From Albula goreensis (Eukaryota > Chordata > Actinopteri > Albuliformes > Albulidae), in assembly GCA_022829145.1 (NCBI GenBank), contig CM040745.1, positions 37,134,841 through 37,198,840 on the forward strand: a DNA stretch of 64,000 nucleotides, given 5' to 3'. The notes beneath the pieces are model-generated. The model was not told where the DNA came from. It did no database searches and saw only the letters and a list, made by a program, of their open reading frames with translations. A program made the position numbers and the translations under genes. Positions 26,761-37,914 of the stretch are shown here, piece after piece (position 1 is the first letter of the stretch; the number at the start of each line of letters is the position of its first letter).

Positions 26761-28134
26761 CTGTGGAGCACAAGGAACAAAACAAACCACAATAAGCACA
26801 TCACATGTAAGGAATTCAGCTACTCTGCAGCGCAATGTTAACAGCTTAATCTTTCGGTGCACTATCCACTTATACAGGTGAATTTTTTCTCAGGCAATAT
26901 TACAGTAGTACTCTATGAGTGAGATCTGGATGCTCAAATGCAGAGTTTCATGTCCAGCTTCCTAACCATCATACAACACTCCTTGAAAAGCTCTCTATGC
27001 AACTTGACATACCTCTAATAGTGGCTATACCTTCATGGTGTAGCTGGTTCTGACTATTAAACTTTAAATGGCACATTTTACAAAATGGTTCTTTGTGTCT
27101 CACACAATATTTTAAATGTTCGATGTCAACTAAGTCGTAATGCTGTTTTAGAGCTGAAATAATTGCTGTCTGTGTTGAAGCCAAGAAGATGCCGTAGAGG
27201 AGGAATAAATATCCCCTTTACGTTTACATAGTGCTGTCAGGAGTGTCCGTATTCTCAGTTACCTTCCACAGCACACATATAAGCTTGTCCTAGGATGTGT
27301 TTCATAGCCCCCCATGTCCACATACCACAGACAATATGTATATATATATACAGACAATATGTATACACATATCTAAATATTGATATAATTAGGAACTTTT
27401 TAAAAAACCAGTTGCATTGCAAAAGGTATCTTGACTGATAACTATTTGCAGTGCATGATAATTTTAGCTCTTTGTTTAAGGTCTAGTAAAACATTTCAGT
27501 AAGAATGTTATTTTAGTATATCTGGCTGGAAACTGTTGTGAAAAGGCTATACCTTGGGCCTACTCCTCCGCTGTTTCTCCTGATTTTCGCTGCAGTCGCT
27601 GTTATCACTGAGCCCCGCCTCCTCCCCGATGCCGCTGTCTTCCGTGTCCACGCTGCTGCTCCGGGACTCTTTCCCCAGCTGCCCCCAGGCCTTGGCCGCG
27701 CCCCCGGCCTTGGAGGTGCAGTACCGTCTCCGGGTGGGCGACTCGTTCCCCAGAAACGGCTTCTCGTCCTTGGGGGCCATCTGGTTGGTGTCGATCTTCT
27801 CCTTGATGGCGCTCACCAGGTCGTTGCCGCAGTCGCTCCTCTTGGGCGTGATGCTCTTGGTCACCGTGCCGACCCTGATCCTGTCGTGCTCCTGCTGCAG
27901 CCCGTCCACCTCCACCACGCGAGGCGTGACCAGGAGCTTCACCTCGTTCCCCTCTTTCTTCTTCTCCTCCTCGATGATGGAATCGGGGACCCAGCCCGAG
28001 GGAATGGTGTCCTGCTTCTCCGTGTGCTCATTGGCCCAGCTCTGCCAGCTCTTCGCCAGCCCACTGACCATCGCAGCGCATTTAATCTTCCTCACGGCTC
28101 TGGTGAATGGCCTATTCTGAACTGCGGTAGCCAT
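26323..28134 (-). CDS. abra: abra-like, actin-binding Rho-activating protein (STARS)
   Basis: Two exons, 28134-27553 and 26760-26323, join in phase 0 to give 339 residues; human ABRA has 381. The N-terminal part has RKIKCAAMVSGLAKSWQSWA, like human RKIRTATLVISLARGWQQWA. The middle keeps ESPTRRR and SSVDTEDSGIG, both ABRA hallmarks. Exon 2 holds the conserved C-terminal half: SKWAQWSEQH, QKLNPFSEDFDYDLAMAKRL, GYGRPKEGSKTAERG and a costars domain at about residues 262-339 ending in DDNVIITLLD. ABRA binds actin at muscle sarcomeres and promotes RhoA signalling, nuclear entry of MRTF and SRF-driven transcription. The start is MATAVQ because it fits the family N-terminus and lies just after a TATA-like box. 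The gene sits between rims4 and an angiopoietin, so it may be a sister copy (ohnolog) of mammalian ABRA. Confidence 0.93.
26761..27552 (-). other. abra intron
   Basis: The single intron is 792 bases, AT-rich, with a short TA-rich microsatellite near 27338-27351. Human ABRA also has one intron between two coding exons. Confidence 0.85.
27553..28134 (-). CDS. abra: abra exon 1
   Basis: Encodes 194 residues from MATAVQNRPF to QRRSRPK. The donor is AAG followed by gtatag, in phase 0. The exon is GC-rich compared with flanking DNA. The middle third (about residues 50-125) is variable, charged and probably disordered, as in the family. Confidence 0.92.
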
Positions 28135-28236
28135 GGCAAATATCCTATGCTCGTTGACACAAGTGAAGAGGAGATAGGAGGCGTCAATTGAAGTGATCCT
28201 TTTTCGTTTTCTTGCTCCCTCAGTGGACGCAGGGGG

Positions 28237-28246
28237 CTTTAAATAG
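28237..28246 (-). promoter_or_regulatory. TATA-like / A+T box of abra promoter
   Basis: On the minus strand the sequence is ctatttaaag, inside a GC-rich stretch and 103 bases before the start codon. It would place transcription start near 28210 and a 5' UTR of about 75 bases. It is one mismatch from a MEF2 site as well. Confidence 0.5.
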
Positions 28247-28284
28247 GGGCGAGCGGGGGGCGTAGTCATGGGTCTGACGTGTGA

Positions 28285-28432
28285 CATTCCTACCCCACAT
28301 GGCGTCCACAGTGACCCAAACGCACCAGTGGAATTTCCCCGCTGAGGATCCATGCAACAGGTGGTCACATGGACTGCTGACGCCGTCCACTGTTTATGTA
28401 CAGATATAAACGGCTATTTATGATCAAGGTCA
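28285..28432 (-). promoter_or_regulatory. Proximal muscle-type promoter cluster of abra
   Basis: Within 150 bases upstream of the TATA-like box lie an exact M-CAT (TEAD) core cattcct at 28285-28291, E-boxes cacatg at 28296-28301, caggtg at 28358-28363 and cacatg at 28366-28371, an A/T box ctatttatga at 28413-28422 that resembles a MEF2 site, and tcaaggtca at 28424-28432, an exact ERR (estrogen-related receptor) extended half-site. Mammalian ABRA is a reported MEF2 and PGC-1alpha/ERRalpha target, so the set fits the gene. Individual motifs are short and could arise by chance. Confidence 0.45.
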
Positions 28433-31309
28433 CACCAGTGTATATTATTTTTCACAATAACGGGGAGCAGTAAGTTCATTTATATGAGATACATGCAATC
28501 ACACATTCATTGCATATGACACATATATAATTTCCATATATATCTATAACTCTATCAAACTATTTCAATGGGATTAAAGAAAAGGAAATAATCATTTTAA
28601 TATAAGTTAAACATTTGTTTAACACTGAACAACCAAAATATGCACAGTACCCTGGAATTAAATTTGAATAATTCATTGATAAAGAAATTAGATACAATCG
28701 TATAATGAGTGAATGACATTTCTCTAGCTGTGGCGTATTGTAAGCAAACATGCAAATGTTTTTTTTTTCCCCCTTCCCGTGCGTGTGTTTGTTTGTGGGA
28801 GCGAGAGCGCCTCTTCGGAGCGCTGTTCTATTTTGGTGCGCGGCCACGGCGTAGTCTGCATGTGCGAATTGATTGATGATAAGGCCTGGGTACTTAGAAC
28901 GCCAGCGGAGTTATTTAAGGCAGGGACCCAAACAGGAAGGCCACGCTACGAACGGTGTATTTACAAGCCCCTTCGCTCAACCGAAAGAGATCTTCAGTGC
29001 GTCGCTATTTCATTTCTATCATTCTGATTCACGCTAAGTGAAGCCTTCTAGATGTCACTGTAGTCTGTATTTTCAGACACTCAGAAAAGCACACAGACAT
29101 AGACCGTATTACTGACTGCAAAATGTGTGAAGAGGGTATACTATATTTCTGCTTCCTCTGCCATTTGAGAGATCAGAGTAAAAATTGTTGGCTTACATGT
29201 GGCATCGTTATTTCACTCCTCCGCAGACTTCATATCATTTTACTTCCTTTATACAATTGAATCACCATGACATGAATTTAAATTCCATAGTAAAATGATA
29301 CTTAAAGCTTTTCGCAAAGTTTGAGCAGAATACAATATTTCTTCTTAGCATTACTGGTAATTTGAAGTTTAGGTTTTGGGGGCGTAACACAATTAAGTTA
29401 CTTTAAAGATGCTCTGTGTTAATTTACATAAAAAACATTACCCAAGAAAAAGTACCGCAAAACCTGACTTGAGTAAACAGCAGATTTCTCACCAGAAAAG
29501 GACTCCAGTAAAAGTGAAAGTTATTCCCAATCAAATTTGACATTAAAATTATCTGACATTAAAGGTACTGAAGTATCAAAAGTAATTATCTGATATTAAA
29601 TGTACATACATATCAAGAGTAAAGGTAAATGCTGTTAACCCTAATAAATACATAAATAGTACGATCAAACATTTCTTTTTGCTTTGAGCCTTATGAGGTG
29701 ACTTTTTTCCTGAAAGGTAAAAACAGTTAAACTTACAGATGCAAGAAATGCTAAAATACACTGAAAGATGTGGATTCTCATATAGGTAACACTTCAAAAG
29801 CATTAACAGACAAAAAAGAACATAAGCCTTAAAAGAAGAACTATAATGGCTGAGTGCAACCACTCTTCCGATCTCTTTCCTCTAGAAAAACATCCCATAA
29901 TCGAATCCTACATTTTTCAAATCACCAATGAGCTCATCAAAACTAAAAACTGCATGGATATAAATCATTTGGATTGAGTAAATCCAGTTATATTAAATAC
30001 AACACGTTACTTTCATTTGCATAAAGGGATACTTAAAAACATAGAAATGTACAATTAGAAAGGGTTCAGACAGCTTTGTATAATTAATTTTGAATCGGAG
30101 CTAACAGGTTTTGGAGTGCTCTAGGAGAGGAGTTCCACATTTGTTTGCCCTTCAGGCAGACATACAAGTGACTTTGTGGAGCCAATTTTTATGATATGAT
30201 TTGTCGCTGTGAAAACTGATGCCAATATGTGACTGATGATGAGCTGGCTAGCTTCCAAGCAGCATGGAACCTGGCCTGCTAGCTTGACATTTTAAGACTA
30301 AAAGCTTTAATTCATAATTTTTTCCCTTGATTTTGGCATGATTCATTTTGGCAGGTATCACACACATGCACACACACACTCTCTCTCTCTTTCTCTCTCA
30401 CTCACAGACAACCTTTTTATATTTTGTTTAGCCTTGATGTTTAGCTACTTGTTGTTATGATTTACAACAGATACTTATAGATTTTCACTGTTCTCAACAT
30501 TCAAGAATGCTGTGTGCAAAGTCACATGGTGCAACATATTTAACCCAGGGCTAATAAAAGTGGATTGTGGATTGTATAACCCTGGGTTAACTTAATGTGA
30601 GAAGTTGCTCTTGTTCACACACCACGATCATAGCTTTATGATCTAGCTACGATGACATGAAGTCCACAAATAACTTACGCCTAAGGAGTGACGCATATTT
30701 GAAGCAATCTGAGTGCGTCAAATTAGCATGTATATCTCTTCAGACATGATACATTGTCCTATCATTTTATTTTGTAATGAAAAGTAAAGGTATTCAAGGG
30801 AAATGAAATACTCCAATACAAAAAGTCCAGATACTCCCCAAATATTAAGTACAGTACAGTAACCACTGTATGTAACTGCCATAGAAGGTGATTAATTGTA
30901 CCATTAACAAAATTGTGTTGGTCAGTAATACATTTTAAGGAGATGACTTGATATTTTTGTCGGCCAGGGCAAACACTAATGTAATGGTTTGCACCGAATC
31001 TCAAATATCAAGCAGATCTCAGAGCAGTGTGTTTTCAAACATGAGACTGTGGCAGGATATTGGGATAGGAGACATGAGAATAGCAGATCGATACACCAGG
31101 ACATTGTGGAACGAGATAAGTATGGCGAAATCGTATCGAGAGATTGTGTCTCGTTATGATTTTATAAGCGCATATTGCATTCAGGGAAGCATCAAAACAT
31201 GCCACCTCAAACAACTACTTCCCACTCGAGCAGACAAAGAGAGTGTACTATTGTTTACTCTCCTGCCCACGCTGTTCATTGAACAATACATCGCGGCGCT
31301 GAAGACACA

Positions 31310-31510
31310 AATATAGCCGACGGTTGTGATGCTGGCTCCGTTCGGATTTAAACCGTGCCTCACCATGGTGACCTGGTTGCTTAGGAATGGGGAGTGAGTC
31401 ACGCTAGGCAGACAGCACGCTGCTGCTGACATCACAGGTTGAGGGATCAGCTGGCTTCTGCGAGCTTCTCAATCGATGCCTGCCTGCCCGTACTTCACAC
31501 AGGCGCCGAA
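31310..31510. other. Candidate conserved non-coding block
   Basis: A 200-bp island of higher GC and complexity in AT-rich DNA, about 3 kb upstream of the abra promoter. It has the perfect palindrome caccatggtg and the phrase gacctggttgcttagg. It has no coding frame or repeat features. It could be an abra enhancer; this is a guess from composition and position. Confidence 0.25.
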
Positions 31511-34419
31511 ATGACAAAGCCCTGTGCTGTCATTCTGTAAACTGACTTATGCTTCCCATAAGCACCATGTTCATGGAATACTAATATTATACAGGCAAAT
31601 ATGGAGCGTATATATACTCATCTAGTAACAGCTCTTGTCCACTGAAGCACAAACACTTCTATTTATTACTTACCAGAAATATTAAGGCCATTTAATTTTA
31701 AATGTGTCATCACTCATGAATCAATTGTCTAAGTAAATATAGTTACCAAATACTTGACCTAATACTCTTTATTTGGCAGTTGGAGAGACAGTTTGAATCT
31801 TAAGCAATCTGAATTGAGCACACATTCTTAATATTGTTGTGTAATAGAGCCCAGTAGACCTAGCTCATCATAGTCATTATCTCAATCTGCTGGAAGCCTT
31901 GTCAGTATGATATAAATAATTTCCAGTCATTTGAGGCTTTTGCCAGCTTTCATCAAAGTAAAAGTAGTTTTGTCACATATGAATTTCCTTACTTCTTCAT
32001 TTGAGGCCGTTTTGACATTAAAATAATGGCGTATGGCAAAACAATGATTTAGGCAATAAAAAAATGTGTTACAGAAAATCTTTCTCAGACCAACTTCACG
32101 TTATCACAAGGAATGCTGTCATATTTAAAAAGGTAAACAAGACACAGTAGGTAAAAAAACGTAATCAGTGCTAACCAGGGTCAAAGACACTTGCTTGTTA
32201 CTATGCCCTGCAGACATTACACTGTATGGGGAATGGTACTTGCTAGCACAGTCTAGGCTAAATACAATTTAAAGAATTGTAGTGTTTGGATTTACAACAT
32301 TACATGACTGTAAGCAGCAGGAGATCCTGTCAGCTGATCCTACCCTGCACCATAAATACACTTGTACCAGTACTGATAACTGCAAAACCAAGTACGAATA
32401 CTATTTGTCTTTCATTCTCAAATGCTGGACTGTTTATTGCTGCTACTGTTTACCCTTCAGAAGTCAGACATTGTTGTTTAACCTGTTTATGCTTTTCTTA
32501 TGTTTTTTCCCCCAGTCATGCATTCATGGAATTACAGATGACAAGAAACAAGTTATTTGAGATTTATTCTTATGGCTAACTAGTTAGCTTCATTAAACTT
32601 TCTCCTTTCAATCATGTTAAGCTATTTTACACTCTTTCTTGCTAACCAGACATTTGTCTCATAAAATGGAGTTGCAAAACCAGTTCTTGGGTAAACTAGT
32701 TTTTGCAGTCCAGCATGTTAATTTCTGCTAAAATTATTCTTAAGAAATAATGCGAACTCCTGTCTATTTGTCAACCTTTGGTTGTGTTCTGTGTTGTGTG
32801 TGTGTGTGTGTCTTTTTAAAGTCAGATAGTGTTTTGGTTCACAACTCAGTCCTTTTACTTGAAGCAAGATTGCAATGTGACATACAGGTTTTTACCCTGT
32901 TCGACTAACTATAGTGTTTTCAGATGACTGAGGTTCTGTACGTATGTTTGTATATGTACATTTCTCTGCTTTTTACATGAAAAAAATGTCTTCGTTGAGA
33001 GTTACTGTGGAGGTAGGAGGGCTGAGAGGAGTATAGCTCATACCTCCAGGGGAATACCGAAACTGGGGCGAGCCGTCATTTGTTTCGCTGTGACAAATTA
33101 GAACCGTGGGACTGCCATAAACCTCAACCCTCAAACCAGCTAGTGAAAACATAACCATACACCAAAATGAATAATGAGATACTCTTTCACCACAGTCAGT
33201 CATAGTGCAATTTATTCATAAGAGGCACTGGTCAGGATTAAAGGGTCATTTATACCAGATAGACTCGTAGGTGGTACAAGACAGTACGGACCACAGTGTG
33301 TCTTCAATATATTTGTCAAAGGATTCTACACTGTCCTAGAATTTACATTCACTTTTTGAGGCATTTTATTTTCCTCCTTATGAATTCAGTGTGCCTTCAA
33401 CACATGATTTTATCCTTGTGCTAAATAGTGATTCAGTAATGTTTGAAGAGAATCTTTAAATGAGTCATTGTGTAAATGAATCACGCTGCAGACTGATGTT
33501 ATTTTGAGAGGAGTGAATCGTATTATCGCTCCCTTCCAAGGAACCAGATGACAGCTGCAAATATGAGATCGCTGTTTTAACATCTTGACAAATTTTCGAA
33601 GACTATCCTAGAATTACCCTCTGAAGCAAACCTTGGGAAGAAGTAGAAACCATGAAGAATTGCAAGACCTTGCAAACCCATATGTACAACAGGACTGGTT
33701 TTCGCTTTTTGTTTTTCTTCTTTTTTTGTTTTTTTTTTTGGCGTGTCCAAAATTGCTCATACAGCTGGTGGCTGTGACATCATTGTGAGAACGTACTGTA
33801 TGTCTGAAATATCAGATCGATGATTGATGCAAGATGATCTCCAGCAAATTCAGTCATCGCCAAGCCAAGCATGGAATGGCTGTGAGCTGTGAAATCAAAG
33901 GACAGTCTGCAGGATAAGAAAGGATGTTTCTTCCAAACTCTTCCATTCCAACAACGTTGCATTTTGTGATTTCAAAACACTTTCCCTGTGTGTCATGAAG
34001 CTGGCTAATGCCTGAGAAAATGCAAGAGGTTTTTGAAATCACCAGAGCCAAAATATACATAAAAAATGGTTTATTTTGGCAGCCTACATACTTAAGAGTT
34101 CATATAATCTGTTACAATTTCATAATTATTTAGAGAAATTTTTAAAAGCCTACAAACATTGCAACACTGTTTTCCAAAACAAAAGGTCCCTTTGAAAGGC
34201 CAATCTCATGTATGAACATTGCATTCATCAAATCAATTTCCAGATAAGACACCAAATAGCAATCAAACCAAATTGTCTAAAAAATTCACATTCGACACAA
34301 ATTTAACAAGCAATGTTCAGCCATTTCAACAGTGAAGGCTACTCCTTCCCGCTGTGATTATGATGTCCAAGATTTGTGATAACCAAGATTTCGGCAGTAC
34401 CTTGTTAGTTCTATGTCAG

Positions 34420-34860
34420 TTTTTATGAGGTGGTTCCGTTAGAGGCTAACACAGACCGCTATTACGATCTCGCTTTGCTGGGAATAGTTTTCTTTCAGAG
34501 GTACTTTCTCGCATTTTTTATTATTGGTCGATTACTGTTGACTCCACCTCCTTTCACACTCCTTGATATGAGTACACCAATATTTGGCCACCACCGGTAT
34601 CTGAACATCACTCTTGATCCGGTTCATCCCTTCGTGGCAGAAGTGTACCATTTGCAAATGGGATTTTGCAGCAGAATAGTGCTCCATGCCACAAAGCTAG
34701 GATTTTGCCGGAATGTTCCGGGAATATGAGAGTGAATCCAGCTTACTGCAGTGACCTCCCCAGTCACCAGATATCTGTCCAATCGAGCATCTGTGGGATG
34801 AGATGGAAAAAAATCCACCATCAGCCAATTTGCCATTTACAATGACATTTAGAACTGAGT
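34420..34860 (+). mobile_element. Tc1-like transposon relic, C-terminal part
   Basis: The phrase gcagaatagtgctccatgcc corresponds to the QDNAPCH motif of Tc1-like transposases. The block cttactgcagtgacctccc followed by agtcaccagat and atcgagcatctgtgggatga corresponds to LLQWPPQSPDLNPIEHLWDE. The frame is broken and only the C-terminal third is present. Confidence 0.8.
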
Positions 34861-35009
34861 AGAACTTGTACTTTGTATATTTTCAAGGACACACAAACAA
34901 ACACACACACACACATCACACACTTTAGCACACAAAGGATTGCTGGCTTCTAGTCCTCTGAATTTTCCAGCTTGCCAAAAAGACCTTAACATAAAGAAGC
35001 CGTTTCTCC

Positions 35010-35125
35010 GTCAACCAGTCGATAAGGGAGCAGTCCCATTTTGTCAACCAATCAAGCGGGCAGATGTCCCGCTCCATCAAACAATTGATGACAGCGACGG
35101 TCCACTCCATCAATCAATCATAAAT
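35010..35125. repeat. Degenerate 33-bp tandem repeat
   Basis: Three and a half units start at 35010, 35043, 35076 and 35109, each beginning (g/a)tcaa(c/a/t)ca(a/g)t and ending near ctcc. Only about half the bases agree between neighbours, yet spacing stays exactly 33. See findings. Confidence 0.65.
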
Positions 35126-35389
35126 GTCATAACAATACCGACCCTGCCCCCCATGAGTTAATCTGTCACTCACCATCCTTACTTGCCTCCACACCCACTG
35201 CTTAGGTCATCCCGCACACAGTCTACGGAAAATAAATGCATTGGTAATTTTCTATGTTTTGTTGATGTATGGTTTTTGCTGTGATACATAGTTAAACCTA
35301 CTACTATTCTGGACAATTAGTCATTGCAGACAGCCAGTGGTGGGGGCTGGGGGGGTCACACTCCCATGGTTAAAATAATAGTGTCCTTT

Positions 35390-35660
35390 CAAAACAAAGC
35401 AGTGAGCAGAGAGATGGCACCCCCAATGCATTATGGGTGTGTCCGACAGCATAGAAAATAATCTGATGTTGCGGCAGCCCAGCGGGCGAGGTAAAAATAT
35501 CGGCCGTGTATCCATACTGTACAAGGACACATCTCCAGGCTAGGTGGGCTTTTACAGAGCCGCAGCCTGGAATGACGTATGGCTTTACGGCAGGTGACAT
35601 TGAATGCCTGGGAGAAACTAAACGCACTTGAAAGAATAACATTTCGCAAGGGTATAACCT
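35390..35660. other. Candidate conserved non-coding block
   Basis: Higher-GC, high-complexity stretch with several CpG sites, no coding frame of note and no repeat match in this window. It is possibly regulatory; there is no further support. Confidence 0.2.
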
Positions 35661-36110
35661 TTTAGTGTACCGTTCCACTAGTCACAATAGTGGAACACAT
35701 AGTATTGCGGCTGTGTTTGTGAGGTTTTTTTGTTCCTTTGCTCTGGGTTAATTAAAACCTAGTGATATACAACTGGATTTTAAAGTCACACCTATTTTTG
35801 TGACTGAGGATAATGATGGATTCAGAAGCTGGTAATGACGGCGATAACAAGACAGACTAAATATGTAGTGGTATGATATATGGTCCTCATAAAATTGGTG
35901 CTTGTGACAAAAAATAGGGTGTCAAAGAAAGTGAACACACATACACAAACACACTAACACACACGCATGCATAAACACACATTAACATAAACATATTACT
36001 CTTCCTCTACATATCTTATTTTTATTGTTAGTCACATCAATGAAGCATATTGACCTGTATTGAAAACTTGTAGATAGATGCCAAAATCATCACGGAACAG
36101 CATCCAGTAG

Positions 36111-36933
36111 TAACAGTTAAGAGAACACCAGGGCAGGTGGTTTTAAACAGGACAGAATCCAGTCATAACGGTTAAGAGAACACCAGGGCAGGTGGTTTAA
36201 AACAGGACAGAATCCAGTCATAACGGTTAAGAGAACACCAGGGCAGGTGGTTTTAAACAGGACAGAATCCAGTCATAACGGTTAAGAGAACACCAGGGCA
36301 GGTGGTTTAAAACAGGACAGAATCCAGTCATAACGGTTAAGAGAACACCAGGGCAGGTGGTTTTAAACAGGACAGAATCCAGTCATAACGGTTAAGAGAA
36401 CACCAGGGCAGGTGGTTTTAAACAGGACAGAATCCAGTCATAACGGTTAAGAGAACACCAGGGCAGGTGGTTTTAAACAGGACAGAATCCAGTCAGGACG
36501 GTTAAGAGAACACCAGGGCAGGTGGTTTAAAACAGGACAGAATCCAGTCATAACGGTTAAGAGAACACCAGGGCAGGTGGTTTTAAACAGGACAGAATCC
36601 AGTCATAACGGTTAAGAGAACACCAGGGCAGGTGGTTTTAAACAGGACAGAATCCAGTCATAACGGTTAAGAGAACACCAGGGCAGGTGGTTTAAAACAG
36701 GACAGAATCCAGTCATAACGGTTAAGAGAACACCAGGGCAGGTGGTTTTAAACAGGACAGAATCCAGTCAGGACGGTTAAGAGAACACCAGGGCAGGTGG
36801 TTTTAAACAGGACAGAATCCAGTCGTAACAGTTAAGAGAACACCAGGGCAGGTGGTTTTAAACAGGACAGAATCCAGTCATGACGGTTAAGAGAACACCA
36901 GGGCAGATGGTTTTAAACAGGACAGAATCCAGT
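36111..36933. repeat. 55-bp minisatellite, 15 copies
   Basis: Fifteen head-to-tail copies of a 55-bp unit beginning cataacggttaagagaacac and then reading cagggcaggtgg, with copies differing at only a few sites. A two-state site (ttttaaac or tttaaaac) runs T A T A T T T A T T A T T T T from copy 1 to copy 15. Copies 8 and 13 share ggacgg in place of taacgg, and copies 1 and 14 have taacag. The near identity points to recent expansion. Flanks are single-copy. Confidence 0.97.
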
Positions 36934-37069
36934 AGGGCATACTGCATGAGATCATCAGTTAACTTGGGGACAAGAGATCGATAGCACAGTAGATTATGAA
37001 TGCCTGGAGCTACACCTGCCCACAGTAATGTTTACACACATTCTCCACATAGCTCTCCTCTTAGCTCTT

Positions 37070-37400
37070 AACTATTCTTTGTTCTGTCGCTCACAGCGCC
37101 CGTATCCCCCCTTTCCTCCCAGTCTGAAACAAATGCGGTGTCGTAATGCCTGGTTGCGCCTCGCCGTCACCCCCCCCCCATAGGTCTGGGAGAGTGCAGG
37201 GGAGCATACGCTCTCCTCAGAAACGTGTGATGTCAGTCGGCTTATTTTCCCACACCACGAGTCGAGCCTGCAGAGACAGGAGCCGGAGGAAGGCTTTTCA
37301 TGCGCAAGGCATGTGGGCGGCCGATTGGCTGGCAGAGTAATGAGGCATGGAATCTCTGCAGGCCGAGTCCCTCCCTCCCTGGGTGATGAAATCATCTCGC
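37070..37400. other. Candidate conserved non-coding block
   Basis: A GC-rich island just right of the minisatellite, with a short poly(C) run at 37169-37178. It includes gattggctggcagagtaatg and has no coding frame of note. Possibly regulatory; composition is the only evidence. Confidence 0.2.
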
Positions 37401-37914
37401 AGGATTTACAGCCACAGTCCATATTTTGAAAAGTACACCACAAGATCCATCCACACACTGAACCAGCACCTATAAATTACAAGCTACCCAGCTATATATA
37501 TTACTTTGATCTGGCAATATCCTGAAGTCTTATGAGTTTTACATTACCAGTTAGATCTATTGTATGTGTTCATGAATGTATCAGCATACTACCTAAAGTT
37601 TAGGAGTTAAATAAAGTACTTATCTCTTGTGTTTCATTCTTGGACACTTTAGTAGTGTTTGCCAGGTCAAATTGACCAGGCCATCACTGGGATTTTTAAA
37701 CATTTAACAATGAGTCATAAGTTTTACCCAGCTGTTTAGATGTACCATATAACCTACAGTACTTAAGTTCCATTAATTATGCGCTTTGATTTGAATTGTA
37801 GGTCCAGGTGTTACATGGGAATGTTCAATTTGTTTAAAATGCAGCAGAAGCCTGCTGTAGTCTTGCACTTTTAGATGCTTGTGTGGGGTCCTTCCTGGTT
37901 ACAGAAGCAGGTGA

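Larger units (their letters stand above)
28440..35900. other. Intergenic region upstream of abra
   Basis: AT-rich DNA with no gene found. It contains a Tc1 relic at about 34420-34860, a small CA run at 34893-34914, a 33-bp tandem array at 35010-35125 and two GC-richer blocks (31310-31510 and 35390-35660) listed separately. A CT/CA-rich microsatellite lies near 30363-30402 and a TG run at 32796-32811. Confidence 0.5.

Noticed and set aside
27538-28191. Plus-strand open frames of 217 and 163 codons
   Set aside because: They are antisense shadows of GC-rich abra exon 1; proline- and leucine-rich with no family resemblance.
36111-36933. CRISPR-like regular array
   Set aside because: The units are adjacent with no spacers, and the DNA is vertebrate; it is a minisatellite. 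The 55-bp period also excludes a coding repeat.
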